From contig JAKVCA010000004.1 in the NCBI GenBank assembly GCA_022448315.1, forward strand, positions 21,495-85,494: DNA of 64,000 nucleotides, given 5' to 3'. Positions 6,693 through 15,992 of the stretch are shown here, in pieces (position 1 is the stretch's first letter; every line of letters starts with the position of its first letter). Under the pieces are notes generated by a model. The model made no database searches and was not told the origin of the DNA. It worked only from the letters and a program-made list of their open reading frames with translations. Both the position numbers and the translations under genes were made by a program. The DNA comes from Pirellulaceae bacterium. Lineage in GTDB: Bacteria > Planctomycetota > Planctomycetia > Pirellulales > Pirellulaceae.

Positions 6693-9458
6693 ATGCTGCT
6701 CAAAGAAGTCTTGTCTCGCACCAATACGGCGTGGTTCCTATTCTGTTTCCTCTTGTTGTTGAAGCCCTCCATGTCCATCGGCCAAACCCCTGATCCAATC
6801 ACATCGGTTGAAGGGATCACCGAATACCAACTTGAAAATGGACTTAAAGTCCTACTTTTTCCGGATGATTCCAAACCCACCGTCACCGTGAATTTGACAC
6901 TCTTTGTCGGATCAAGGCACGAGGGTTACGGGGAAGCTGGAATGGCTCACCTGCTGGAACACATGCTGTTCAAGGGAACGCCTTCGCATCCCAACATTCC
7001 GAAATCGCTGCAGGATCTCGGTGCCCAATTCAACGGGACTACGTGGGTTGACCGCACGAACTATTACGAGACGTTGCCAGCGTCAGAGGAAAACCTTGAA
7101 TTCGCGTTGCGACTCGAAGCCGACCGGATGGTGAATAGTCTGATTCGGGGTGAGGACCTGGAGTCGGAAATGACGGTGGTCCGAAGTGAATTCGAAAGCG
7201 GCGAAAACTCCCCTCTGCGGATCCTGCTTCAACGGATGCAGGCTGCTGCCTACGAGTGGCACAATTACGGTAAATCAACGATCGGCAATCGCAGCGATAT
7301 TGAACGAGTTCCTATCACCAATCTCCGAGCATTTTATCGCAAGCATTACCAGCCCGATAATGCCATGTTGATCGTGGCGGGTAAATTCGACCGAGCCAGA
7401 GCCCTCGAACTGATCCTCAAGCACTTCGGACCTCTTGAGCGTCCCGATCGTGAATTGGACAAAACCTACACGGAGGAACCGGCGCAGGACGGCGAAAGAA
7501 CGGTCGTCCTCCGGCGCGTCGGAGACGTCAGCCTTGTGGCTGCGGCTTACCACATCCCCGCCAGCTCTCACCCGGACTTCCCAGCGATTCGCGTCCTCCA
7601 AAACTTAATGACCAGCGAGCCAGGCGGCAAGCTTTACAAGGCTTTGGTGGAATCAAAAAAAGCGGCCACCGTGCTGGGTACGGCGTTTGCTTTTCATGAT
7701 CCTGGCCTGGCTTTATTCGGAACCATCGTCCCTGAAGGGACTCCAACAGGCGAAGAAACGACAGCGCTCGAAACCGCCCGGGTTTCTCTGCTGGAAACGC
7801 TTGAGAACTATGGCGAAGGCGAAATCAGCGCGGAAGACGTCAATCGGGCAAAGGAAGAACTTTTGGCGGGGCGTGAACGCGAACTGGCCAACAGTCAGGG
7901 TTTGGCGGTTTCATTAAGCGACTGGGCGGCCCAAGGTGACTGGAGACTCTTTTTCCTCTATCGAGACCGCCTTGAAAAAGTGACCGTGGAAGATATCCAG
8001 CGTGTCGCGAAAGCCTACCTCCAAAGGAACAATCGAACAGTTGGATTATTCATTCCAACGGAGAAGGCCGAGCGAATTGAGATTCCTCCTGCACCCGATG
8101 TGGCTGCCATGGTTGAGGGATACGAAGGCCGGGAGCTGGTTGCAGAAGGGGAGGTCTTCGACCCGGACCCCGTCAACATCGAAAAGCGTGTGCAACGGGG
8201 TGAACTCAAGACCGGCCTCAAGTACGGACTTCTACCCAAGAAGACTCGGGGGGAGATGGTCTATCTTCAGCTTACCCTCCGGTACGGCTCAGAATCGACT
8301 TTGCTGGGTAAAGACATCGCATGCGAGCTAGTCGCTGATGCGATGATGCGGGGGGCCTCCTACTTGAGCTACCAGGACATTCAGGACGAACTTAACCGAG
8401 CTCGCGCAACCATGAGTGCCGCAGGTCAGCGTGGACTTGCTCTTTTCAATGTCCAAACGAAACGCGAGTTTCTTCCGGAGGTGATCGAACTGCTCAGAAA
8501 AGTGGTTCGGGAACCCACCTTTGCCAAGGAAGAATTTGAGTTACTGCGTCAGGAGATTGTTGCCGATCTCGAATCTCAACTTTCAGATCCTCAAGCACTT
8601 GCAGGAAATGCTCTGAGAAGGGCGATGTCTCCTTACCCGGAAGACAGTATTCATTATGTTCCAACGCTGGAAGAAGAACTCGAGAAATACAAGTCCGTGA
8701 CCTTGGACGATACCGTTTCCATCTATCAGGACTTGATGAACGGCGTCCACGGTGAGGTGGTCATCGTCGGTGATTTTGAAACCAGTGCGGTGATGCCTTC
8801 GCTTGAGACATTGGTTGAAAATTGGGAATCTGAAGCAGCATTCGCTCGGATCCCAGAAGCTGCTCAGGTCGATCTGCCCGGCAGAGAAATCACGATCGAA
8901 ACTCCCGACAAAGCCAACGCGGTTTACCTTGCGGGGTTGAATCTTGCGATCAAAGATGGCGATGCCGATTTCGCTCCATTGGTGATGGCCAACTTCATCT
9001 TGGGCGGAGGAAGCCTCGCCTCAAGACTTGGCGATCGTGTCCGTCAGCAAGAGGGACTCTCCTATGGCATTCGCTCCGGTTTTTCGGCTCACCCCATTGA
9101 TGACCGAGGCCGCCTCACCATTTCCGCAATCACCAATCCGAACAACCAAACGAAACTGGAGAAGGCGATTTCTGAAGAACTGAATCGTTGGATTGAGGAA
9201 GGGATTACAGAAGAAGAGTTGAAGCGTGCTCAGCAAGGTTACCTGCAAGGTCAACAACTCCAACGTTCGAATGACCGGGTGCTGACGGGGCTGATTGGAA
9301 GCACTCTGTTTGCAGGGCGAACTCTGGATTACTACGCGGACCTCGAAAAAGCGATCGGGCGTCTGTACCCGGAAGCAGTCAACGAAACCGTTCGAAAACG
9401 AATCTCGTCCAACAAGCTGATTCAGGTCTTCGCGGGCGACGTCGGCGCTAAAGAGTAG
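6693..9458 (+). CDS. Secreted M16 (insulinase/PqqL-like) zinc metallopeptidase
   Basis: A 921-residue two-lobed M16 peptidase. An N-terminal signal peptide (hydrophobic WFLFCFLLLL, cleavage near residue 30) exports it. The inverted zinc motif HLLEH lies at residues 86-90, and E166 in VVRSEFE is the third ligand at the expected 76-residue distance. The second lobe (about residues 500-900) carries the family blocks GGGSLASRLGDRVRQQEGLSYGI and lacks HxxEH, as usual for the non-catalytic half. It probably degrades peptides in the periplasm-like compartment. ATG 6693 has AGGAAG upstream. It stands alone, convergent with the trmH-like gene. Confidence 0.93.
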   Translation: MLLKEVLSRTNTAWFLFCFLLLLKPSMSIGQTPDPITSVEGITEYQLENGLKVLLFPDDSKPTVTVNLTLFVGSRHEGYGEAGMAHLLEHMLFKGTPSHPNIPKSLQDLGAQFNGTTWVDRTNYYETLPASEENLEFALRLEADRMVNSLIRGEDLESEMTVVRSEFESGENSPLRILLQRMQAAAYEWHNYGKSTIGNRSDIERVPITNLRAFYRKHYQPDNAMLIVAGKFDRARALELILKHFGPLERPDRELDKTYTEEPAQDGERTVVLRRVGDVSLVAAAYHIPASSHPDFPAIRVLQNLMTSEPGGKLYKALVESKKAATVLGTAFAFHDPGLALFGTIVPEGTPTGEETTALETARVSLLETLENYGEGEISAEDVNRAKEELLAGRERELANSQGLAVSLSDWAAQGDWRLFFLYRDRLEKVTVEDIQRVAKAYLQRNNRTVGLFIPTEKAERIEIPPAPDVAAMVEGYEGRELVAEGEVFDPDPVNIEKRVQRGELKTGLKYGLLPKKTRGEMVYLQLTLRYGSESTLLGKDIACELVADAMMRGASYLSYQDIQDELNRARATMSAAGQRGLALFNVQTKREFLPEVIELLRKVVREPTFAKEEFELLRQEIVADLESQLSDPQALAGNALRRAMSPYPEDSIHYVPTLEEELEKYKSVTLDDTVSIYQDLMNGVHGEVVIVGDFETSAVMPSLETLVENWESEAAFARIPEAAQVDLPGREITIETPDKANAVYLAGLNLAIKDGDADFAPLVMANFILGGGSLASRLGDRVRQQEGLSYGIRSGFSAHPIDDRGRLTISAITNPNNQTKLEKAISEELNRWIEEGITEEELKRAQQGYLQGQQLQRSNDRVLTGLIGSTLFAGRTLDYYADLEKAIGRLYPEAVNETVRKRISSNKLIQVFAGDVGAKE

Positions 9459-9468
9459 GTTAGCCCAC

Positions 9469-9484
9469 GGGACGTCATCGTCCC
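9469..9484. terminator. Hairpin between convergent genes, possible weak terminator
   Basis: A 6-bp GC-rich stem (9469-9474 with 9479-9484, loop TCAT) sits between the M16 peptidase stop and the stop of the convergent methyltransferase. No T run follows on either side, so its role as terminator is doubtful. Confidence 0.3.
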
Positions 9485-9506
9485 AACAAGCGGCGGTGAC
9501 GTTTCT

Positions 9507-10004
9507 TTATCCGTTGGGGAACTGTCTACAATACTCATAGACAGCAACCGACGTTGCAGTCGCGACATTGTGACTGTAGGGCATACCATACACGGGAATT
9601 TCTGCGACTCGATCGACCATATCGAGCAATTCGGGGGTGAGACCGTGCCGCTCATGCCCAATGAGCAAGACCGTTTTTTGAGCAAACCCGAATTGGTAAA
9701 GTGATTCGGAATGCTCCGTCTGTTCCAGGCCCACCACCTGATATCCCTCCGTCTTCATCTTTTTCAGGACAGGAGGCAGGCTTCCTCGAGACTCGAGTTG
9801 CACGGCCTCCGCACCATCTCGGGCAATCTTCTTATCGAGACGAATCGGCCCCTCGACAATGATTCGTTGTAGCCCAAAACAACCTGCAAGACGAACGATT
9901 CGGGAGAGATTGATCCCACTTCTCAAAGAAGGTAGCGCCAAAACCATGCCTCTCGGCTGATGAAGCTCCAGAGGGGGTTTATGTCGTAAGTGTGTAAACG
10001 TCAC
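9507..10004 (-). CDS. TrmH/SpoU-family RNA 2'-O-methyltransferase
   Basis: A 165-residue SPOUT-class methyltransferase that uses S-adenosylmethionine to methylate a ribose in RNA. Motif 2 (LLIGHERHGLTPELLD) and motif 3 (IPVYGMPYSHNVATATS) form the trefoil-knot cofactor site; the N-terminal NLSRIVRLAGCFG is motif 1. The asparagine in motif 1 and the serine-histidine-asparagine in motif 3 are the expected active-site residues. The target (tRNA Gm18 or rRNA) cannot be told. GTG 10004 is used because the N-terminal LRHKPP segment looks conserved; ATG 9947 is the next option, and neither has a strong ribosome binding site. Confidence 0.88.
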   Translation of the reverse strand: MTFTHLRHKPPLELHQPRGMVLALPSLRSGINLSRIVRLAGCFGLQRIIVEGPIRLDKKIARDGAEAVQLESRGSLPPVLKKMKTEGYQVVGLEQTEHSESLYQFGFAQKTVLLIGHERHGLTPELLDMVDRVAEIPVYGMPYSHNVATATSVAVYEYCRQFPNG

Positions 10005-10667
10005 AAGAAGAGGTCATTTCAAAATGAATTGGGACAAACGGGAGCACGGCGATCGACTCCAAGACAGAAAAGGCTTTTAGTCGTGACTTTCAGACGGGGT
10101 GGTTCGGGCAGCCCTTCAGATACCTCGAATTCTACAAAGACCAACAATGGACGACAAAGCGCTATCGAATTGATACAACGCGAAGCGTCTTGGACCCTCC
10201 AACTAGGCGGCCCGCATGCTCACGAAAGTCAGAAAACGTTGAGAATTCAGGCATAAACCACTTTGCCCCATTTTTTTAACCGTTTGGTCTGCCGGTTGCA
10301 TTTCCACTCTGTTGTTCACAGGGAAATTCAAAGTGGACAACTTTGTGACGGTCGCTGCTCTGGCAAAGGGACATGAAGTGCCTTACGCCGTCCCGGACAT
10401 TGATATAGGCTTTCGCCAGTCAGGAGTTAACCATGCTGCTCGCACACATTGGACTGATGGCAGGATTTTTACTCGTTTTCATCACCGTTGGTATTGCCAA
10501 ACAACCCCTCCGTTTTGACGGTGAATCGCAGTAACGATTGGATCCCGCAACGTTCGCTGAGCGAGGCGGGAATCGACCTTGCACCCGTCATGCGAGTCAA
10601 CATCAGACAACGTTTCGATTCAGTTCCCTGCATGTCTGAAGGAAATGGCTGAACACGTCCTGAAAAT
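10005..10667. other. Intergenic region holding the microprotein
   Basis: This 663-base gap runs from the start of the trmH-like gene to the stop of the HtrA-like gene. Apart from the 33-codon frame at 10433 no gene, RNA or terminator was recognised. The promoter of the methyltransferase should lie near 10005-10100. Confidence 0.45.
10433..10534 (+). CDS. Candidate 33-residue single-pass membrane microprotein
   Basis: A short frame of 33 codons preceded by AGGAG at 10422-10426, 6 bases before the ATG. It encodes a hydrophobic segment (about residues 2-22, IGLMAGFLLVFITVGIA in its core) followed by a short polar tail with KQPLRFDGES. The ribosome binding site is better than those of several long genes nearby. 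Nothing else codes on either strand here. I do not recognise the family; a membrane-inserted regulator or subunit is possible but unsupported. It lies in a 663-base gap and is transcribed toward the stop of the HtrA-like gene. Confidence 0.5.
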   Translation: MLLAHIGLMAGFLLVFITVGIAKQPLRFDGESQ

Positions 10668-12116
10668 TTAAGGGGTGACCCACTGGTTCCTCGAGTCAAC
10701 CTTGACTTCAACCCTTATTTTCCGCCCCCCACGAAGCAGTTCGACGGCGGCGATGGAGTTGGGCGGGGTCAACCCAACGAGGCGGAATAGAATGATGTCG
10801 TTTTCAACCACTTGGCCGTTCCACGACAGAATGATATCCCCTTCACGAATCCCCGCTCTCTCAGCGGCGGTGGAGCGAGTGACCGATTGCACGAAGGCTC
10901 CGAGGCCATCAGGAATTTGATACTGGGAGACCAAGTCTCCGGGAATCAGAGACGGCATGACCCCGAGAAAACTTCGGTCCACGTAGCCATTTTCACGAAT
11001 ACGATCAAAGACTTCCTGAGCAACGGAGCTCGGCACTGCGAAACTGATTCCACAAAACGCCTCACCTACGATCGAGGTATTGATGCCGATCAATTCCCCT
11101 CGTTCGTTAACCAGAGGACCGCCGCTGTTCCCGGGATTGATTGCCACATCACTTTGCAGAAGATCTTGGTGCAATTTGGTGGACACCCTCTCCGCTTGGC
11201 GTCGGTGCTTGGCACTGACAATCCCCTGGGTCGTTGTTTGTTCCAATCCAAATGGGCTTCCCAACGCCCATACCAGAGAACCGACCTGCAGCGCGTCACT
11301 ATCTCCCCAATCCGCTGCAATCAGATTTGGCGCTTCGATTCTCAGGACGGCCAAGTCCGTTTCAGAATCCACGCCGACCAGATCTGCCCGATAATTACGA
11401 CGATCAAACAGGGTGACCATGATTTCTTCGGCGTTTTGGACGACATGCTCATTGGTCAAGATGAAGCCGTCAGTGGAGACGACAACTCCCGATCCCTGAC
11501 CTTCGCTTAGGGGTGAGCTCCAATCAGGAACCAAACTTCCATCTGCCGACTGGCTCGTCGTCCGAATATGTACGACCGTTGGCTTCACTTTTTGAGAGAC
11601 CCACTGCGAGGCCACAGACAACCGCGCAAGAGGTGCTCCCTCGAGCGCGGACTTGGCGATATCATACTTGGCCAGCATCTCGCCCTTGGTTCGTGCGTAG
11701 TAGAAACGCTCGACAAGTGTGGGCCCAATCACCCAAGCAACAAGCAGTAGAGTTGCAGAAGCAACGACTCCCATCAAACGACCTGAAGCAGTTCCGTCCG
11801 AACTCTCGGGGCGCTTCGACTCCCCATCGTCAGGAGACTCCGCATCTTTTGCTCTCTCAGACGGTGCCTTGGATTGGATCCCGGGCTTCTGAGGCAAATC
11901 GGTCGATTCAGGTCCCCACTCAGCCTCCCATTGCTCGAGGGTGATCTCGTCCTCAAGGAAGTCGACGTCACGATGCGGAAGATCACTGGAGGGCGAAATT
12001 TCAGACGGACTTCGGGCGAAAACATCATGGTCATTCTCACCGCGGAGCTTCCCATGGTGCAGCTTCTCGTCGCCCGTTTCACCCGATGATTGATTCACGA
12101 CCTGAACGCCCTTCAA
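10668..12116 (-). CDS. Membrane-anchored HtrA/DegP-like serine protease with PDZ domain
   Basis: A 482-residue trypsin-like protease of the HtrA group. The order is an acidic, low-complexity N-terminal region (1-113), one membrane helix (about 114-136), the protease domain with H224 in TNEHVV, D254 in TDLAVLRIE and S331 in GNSGGPLV, and a single C-terminal PDZ domain (about 370-475). The complete triad indicates an active quality-control protease facing the periplasmic side. The N-terminal 110-residue cytosolic part is unusual for HtrA proteins, which normally begin close to the anchor. The called start is TTG 12116; GTG 12098 is an alternative, and the weak upstream AAGG does not decide between them. 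Confidence 0.9.
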   Translation of the reverse strand: MKGVQVVNQSSGETGDEKLHHGKLRGENDHDVFARSPSEISPSSDLPHRDVDFLEDEITLEQWEAEWGPESTDLPQKPGIQSKAPSERAKDAESPDDGESKRPESSDGTASGRLMGVVASATLLLVAWVIGPTLVERFYYARTKGEMLAKYDIAKSALEGAPLARLSVASQWVSQKVKPTVVHIRTTSQSADGSLVPDWSSPLSEGQGSGVVVSTDGFILTNEHVVQNAEEIMVTLFDRRNYRADLVGVDSETDLAVLRIEAPNLIAADWGDSDALQVGSLVWALGSPFGLEQTTTQGIVSAKHRRQAERVSTKLHQDLLQSDVAINPGNSGGPLVNERGELIGINTSIVGEAFCGISFAVPSSVAQEVFDRIRENGYVDRSFLGVMPSLIPGDLVSQYQIPDGLGAFVQSVTRSTAAERAGIREGDIILSWNGQVVENDIILFRLVGLTPPNSIAAVELLRGGRKIRVEVKVDSRNQWVTP

Positions 12117-12325
12117 AAACCGATAGCCTTAGTAACATGGGGTAACTTGGCCTCTACCTTCTATCCTAAAGGAGCGCACCGACGGAATTCAATGAAATGG
12201 TCGAGGATTCTGGCAGGATGCTGGCGACACTTGAGACTAATTGTTGGAAGCGTCATGTTTAAACAACATCCTTGGCGGGCTTTGAACCGCAAAAACCGCA
12301 AAAACCTTTCAGATCTCATGAACGG

Positions 12326-12916
12326 TCAAGCCGTGCCGTTGGGATCAAAGTACTCCGGGGCAGCGTCCGGCTTCCATTTGATATTGCAGCCGATACTCGG
12401 AATCTGTTGGTCATCCAACGTTTCCCCAGAAACCAGCTGACGCACCGCACGATCCAAATCTTCCCCGGTGATTTCAATCTCATTCCCTGGCCGGCTCGCA
12501 TCATACTGACCTCGATAGGCGAGTTGATGCTGCGAATCGAACAGAAAGAAATCGGGTGTGCAGGCAGCTCGATAAGCTTTCGCCACCGACTGGTCAGCGT
12601 CGAAAAGGTACGGGAATTCATACCCCCGTTCCGCGGCCTCGATTTTCATCGCCTCGGGGTTATCCGCAGGGTAAGCCTCAGCGTCGTTGGAAGAGATGCC
12701 GACCACCGCAACCCCCAGTTCCTGCCAGCTCTTGGCAATCGCTGAAAGATGATCCGCAAGATGCTTCACGAACGGACAGTGATTGCACATGAAAATCACG
12801 AGGAGCGGCTTACCGGCAAAGGCACTTCTCCGAACCAGCGAACCATCGACATGTGTCAATTCAAAATCAGGCGCCTTTGTCCCTAGCGGCAACATGGTGC
12901 TTGCTGTCTTTACCAT
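12326..12916 (-). CDS. Thioredoxin-like/AhpC-TSA family protein with CNHC motif
   Basis: A 196-residue soluble thioredoxin-fold protein. The redox-active pair is C44-N-H-C47-P in VIFMCNHCPFVKH, a variant of the thioredoxin CxxC found in a widespread bacterial family of uncharacterised thiol oxidoreductases. The block VVGISSNDAEAYPADNPE follows and is typical of this family. The C-terminal segment includes IPSIGCNIKWKP, with a third conserved cysteine. There is no signal peptide, so it is predicted cytoplasmic. ATG 12916 has AGGGA upstream. The promoter would be in the gap above it. The substrate is not known. Confidence 0.9.
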   Translation of the reverse strand: MVKTASTMLPLGTKAPDFELTHVDGSLVRRSAFAGKPLLVIFMCNHCPFVKHLADHLSAIAKSWQELGVAVVGISSNDAEAYPADNPEAMKIEAAERGYEFPYLFDADQSVAKAYRAACTPDFFLFDSQHQLAYRGQYDASRPGNEIEITGEDLDRAVRQLVSGETLDDQQIPSIGCNIKWKPDAAPEYFDPNGTA

Positions 12917-13551
12917 TCTTTTCGTTCCCTGGTCAGTCGTTGCATGGAGAGGAATAACGCGAGTCAGGCACGTTCATGGGATAGGTAGAGATAGAACTCA
13001 GAGGTCCACCCATAATTCGTGTGCATGCAATTTCGCCCTTCAGAAGCCAAAAAGCAATGAGGGGAGATCTGTTTCTTTTTGCGGGAAAACGCGACTGCAT
13101 CTCACACGACAATTTGCGGCGTTCCTTGAGATGCACAAGTGTGGTCGCGGGACCACTCCTGTGGCCATTTTGGGGCAAATCATACACGTTCGACCACAGG
13201 TGGATTTGCTTTCCGATCGTCACGAAAGGCACATCTGGAAAGGCGCTGAAAATTCTAAAGCGAGTTGTTTGACACAGGCCCAAGCTGACATAGGGTTCGA
13301 ATGTCAGGCCAACACGGCCGACGCCGCCACAAACACAGAACTTGCACGACACACCGAAGTAACCCTGTGTTCCAGGCGATGTTGAAGATTCGTCACTGGC
13401 AACTGCCTACTTGAAGTGACCTCCGATTGAGTCCACTCGGCAGACGCTGCGACAGTAACCAACGAAAGACCTGCAAACCCTATCACAGCTGGGTTCTTTT
13501 GGGAAACGCTCCGTTTTGGAGCTCGGTCACATTCTCTGAGGAGAGGCAATC
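12917..13551. other. Intergenic region upstream of the pilin gene
   Basis: This 635-base divergent gap lies between the thioredoxin-like gene and flp. A perfect TTGACA at 13269-13274 is followed 16 bases later by TAGGGT at 13291-13296, a possible promoter with a poor -10 box. A small hairpin (5-bp stem 13506-13510 with 13516-13520) precedes the pilin ribosome binding site. A 139-codon minus-strand frame (12933-13352) has no recognisable domain and is not called. Confidence 0.4.
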
Positions 13552-13758
13552 ATGAAACGTTTTTTCAGCAAAATCAAGCAGTTCGTTCGATCGGAAGATG
13601 GCCCAACGGCGGTCGAGTACGCGGTGATGCTGGCCCTTATCATCATCGTTTGTCTGGCCGCCATCCAGGCAGTCGGTGACCAGGCCAACAGCACTTTCGA
13701 GAACATCAATAACCAACTTCAATCGGCCAACTCCGGTGCAACTGGATTGACCCCCTGA
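13552..13758 (+). CDS. flp: Flp/Fap-type (type IVb) pilin
   Basis: A 68-residue pilin subunit of the Tad pilus. The short basic leader is followed by the processing and assembly motif G-PTAVEYAVMLALIIIV: cleavage after the glycine, with glutamate at position 5 and tyrosine at position 6 of the mature protein, as in Flp pilins. The hydrophobic helix then a short polar tail complete the mature subunit of about 50 residues. ATG 13552 has GAGGAGAGG upstream. A terminator directly after the stop explains the usual high pilin expression relative to the downstream assembly genes. The leader would be cut by the prepilin peptidase encoded at 14058. Confidence 0.95.
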   Translation: MKRFFSKIKQFVRSEDGPTAVEYAVMLALIIIVCLAAIQAVGDQANSTFENINNQLQSANSGATGLTP

Positions 13759-13782
13759 TGCAGATCCGTCGCCGACTCAAAG

Positions 13783-13810
13783 GCCGGCCCGTTGAGGGTC
13801 GGCTTTTTTT
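13783..13810 (+). terminator. Intrinsic terminator after flp
   Basis: An 8-bp GC-rich stem with one G-T pair (13783-13790 with 13796-13803, loop GTTGA) is followed by seven T. It likely limits read-through from the pilin gene into the assembly genes. Confidence 0.85.
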
Positions 13811-14057
13811 GTGCGGGCGTGAACCCTCAACGGATCACCCACTTCTCAAGGGCTGGCGACGTGCAGACTTCTCTGCCCTTACCTGATTTGCAAGTGATTT
13901 GGTGCAATCAGGCAGCCCAAAGCGAAAAGCTTCGTCCTTTTTCCTCACAGACAACGTTCTCGACATCACAACGGATGATTCCCTTTGACTCGGGCCCCTT
14001 TCCAATGCCGATCGAGGACCATCCTACAACTCAAAAACACCGGCGGAGATCTTCAGC

Positions 14058-14642
14058 ATGTTTTCACCCGAAGCATTCATGGCTGGCATTATTTCGAATT
14101 GGCCCATATGGACAGTCTCGGCGGTCCTTGTCCTTGCTGCCGTCATCGACGGTATTCAACTCAAAGTTCCCAACTGGATTACACTTCCCATGATCGCCAT
14201 GGGATGGATCTACACCGCTCTCGCCTATCAACTGGATGGCTCGCAGTGGTGGGTTGGCCTTGGATGGAGTTTGATGGGAACCGCCGTTGGGCTTGCCCTG
14301 CTTTTACCTGCCTATTCGATCGGCGGCATGGGTGCGGGTGACGTGAAGCTACTCGCCGGGGTCGGGGCCTGGATTCACATGACCGATACTTTTTATGCGT
14401 TTGCCGTCTCTGCAATCGTCGGAGGGCTCATCGCTTTAGGCATGGTGGCCTACAAGCATTCCTGGCACCGGCACACGGGTCAGTTTTTTGGCATTCTTCA
14501 CGAGATCACCACCATTAAGAATCCTGAAACGCTAGCAACGATTGCTGCGGAGCGTAAATCTCGCATGTTTCTTCTTCCTTACGGCATCCCAATCGCCATT
14601 GGCACGATTGGCTACTTTTCATGGATGGGCATGTTTCTGTAG
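14058..14642 (+). CDS. cpaA: Prepilin peptidase of the Tad pilus (CpaA/TadV, A24 family)
   Basis: A 194-residue polytopic membrane aspartic peptidase that removes the Flp pilin leader. The two catalytic aspartates are in the blocks LAAVIDGIQLKVPN (first Asp) and MGAGDVKLLAGVGAW (GxGD motif), which sit next to membrane helices. The short form without the N-terminal methylase domain is that of CpaA/TadV. About four to five hydrophobic helices are visible. GGAG lies 9 bases before ATG 14058. The 247 bases between the pilin terminator and this gene hold no other gene. Confidence 0.93.
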   Translation: MFSPEAFMAGIISNWPIWTVSAVLVLAAVIDGIQLKVPNWITLPMIAMGWIYTALAYQLDGSQWWVGLGWSLMGTAVGLALLLPAYSIGGMGAGDVKLLAGVGAWIHMTDTFYAFAVSAIVGGLIALGMVAYKHSWHRHTGQFFGILHEITTIKNPETLATIAAERKSRMFLLPYGIPIAIGTIGYFSWMGMFL

Positions 14643-14805
14643 TCAAATTCCATTTAATCGGAAAATTCTGTCATCGCCTCAAATCCGACAAACTTGGTTC
14701 AAGCGGAACGGAAAGGTGAAACTCCTCGTCCCGAATTACCGAAAAAGACTAGGGCGCGCTAATTGACTCGAATTCCGCGCCCCTGACCTCTGAGGGTAAC
14801 GAATC

Positions 14806-15810
14806 ATGCGTTCTCGTTCATTCATTTTGATCCTGATGTCGCTGGGCTGTGGCGCTGTTGCCGCCATCGGGATGCTCCAGGTCCTTTCTCAGGCCCCAGC
14901 AGAATCAAACAATGAAAAGAAATTCCCGGTTCTCGTGGCACATGGCGACTTGAACATCAAGGATGAACTTACTGCCGAGAATGTACGGATTGAGTATTTC
15001 CCAGAAACTCTGGTTCCAGAAGGGGTGGTTTCGAGTTGGGATGAGGCTCAGGGCAAAAAGATCATGGCCCGTGTTCATCGAGGCATGCCCATCATGGCCA
15101 CAGCTCTGTTCGACAAACACCAGATCAGCGATGTGATTGTCCCAGAAGGATACAAAGTGTTCCCCGTCAAAGTGGACACTCAAAATAGCTTTGTGGGTCT
15201 ACTCAACCCGGGTGATCGTATCGACGTCATCAGCATCCATAGGATCGATGGCGAAGATCAGGCAAAGACGTTTCTTAAGAATGTCCAAGTCTACGCCGTC
15301 GGGAACAAAACCGATCGAATTCCCGACCCGGAGTCGACCCAGAAAGCGATTTCGACCGTCCAACTTGTGGTGAATCAAATTCAAGCGGAGAGGCTTGCAC
15401 TCTACGAACGCCGAGGGTCCATCCGATTCATCATGGGCAGCGACGACGAAGGCAATGAGCCCATCCTGGTCGATGATCCACCGGTCGAAGAAGAGATTGC
15501 CGAACCAGCCACGGTCCCCTCAACTCAAAGGGTCGTGGAAAGCCAAGCCGTTGGTAAACTCCTTTCTCAGGCCGCCACGGGCTTCGCCAGTATGGTCGAT
15601 GAGGCTCGAAAGGCGCACCTGGAAGCCCATAGGGCACGCGTTGCTGCGGCAAGCCGCGAGCCTGAAAAACCTTCGCACGTGATGATTCTGATGAAGAACG
15701 ATGGCTCTGAAACACGATACGAGTGGCCAGATACAGAGCAATCACCGAGAATCTCCACCCCATCGATCCCGGCCAGCACGGTCAGGGCTTCAAGATCGAA
15801 CTCGAATTAA
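14806..15810 (+). CDS. cpaB: Flp pilus assembly protein CpaB/RcpC
   Basis: A 334-residue protein of the CpaB/RcpC family, thought to couple the inner-membrane assembly machine to the secretin. A signal anchor (LILMSLGCGAVAAIGMLQVL) is followed by a SAF domain (about residues 42-105) with GMPI, then the RcpC domain (about 115-215) with KVFPVKVDTQNSFVGLLNPG and the block GDRIDVI. The region after about residue 225 is acidic and alanine-rich with likely extended conformation. ATG 14806 is preceded by GAGGGTAACGAATC. It is the third assembly gene in order. Confidence 0.92.
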   Translation: MRSRSFILILMSLGCGAVAAIGMLQVLSQAPAESNNEKKFPVLVAHGDLNIKDELTAENVRIEYFPETLVPEGVVSSWDEAQGKKIMARVHRGMPIMATALFDKHQISDVIVPEGYKVFPVKVDTQNSFVGLLNPGDRIDVISIHRIDGEDQAKTFLKNVQVYAVGNKTDRIPDPESTQKAISTVQLVVNQIQAERLALYERRGSIRFIMGSDDEGNEPILVDDPPVEEEIAEPATVPSTQRVVESQAVGKLLSQAATGFASMVDEARKAHLEAHRARVAAASREPEKPSHVMILMKNDGSETRYEWPDTEQSPRISTPSIPASTVRASRSNSN

Positions 15811-15992
15811 GCGTCAAAACGATAGCAACAGGTCATTTGCACCGCGGGATCGCGCAAGTTGTTCGATTCCGACGCAAGAAATGCCGATCGTTGATCAAGA
15901 TAAGGATGCAGGAAGCGTCCTAGAGGACTAGCCCCGAACGCCCCGTGAAACGGATGTTTTGCTAGCAAACATGCCACGGAAAGGCTTATAGG

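Noticed and set aside
12933..13352. 139-codon minus-strand frame in the gap before flp
   Set aside because: No domain, no ribosome binding site, unlike the codon use of neighbours.
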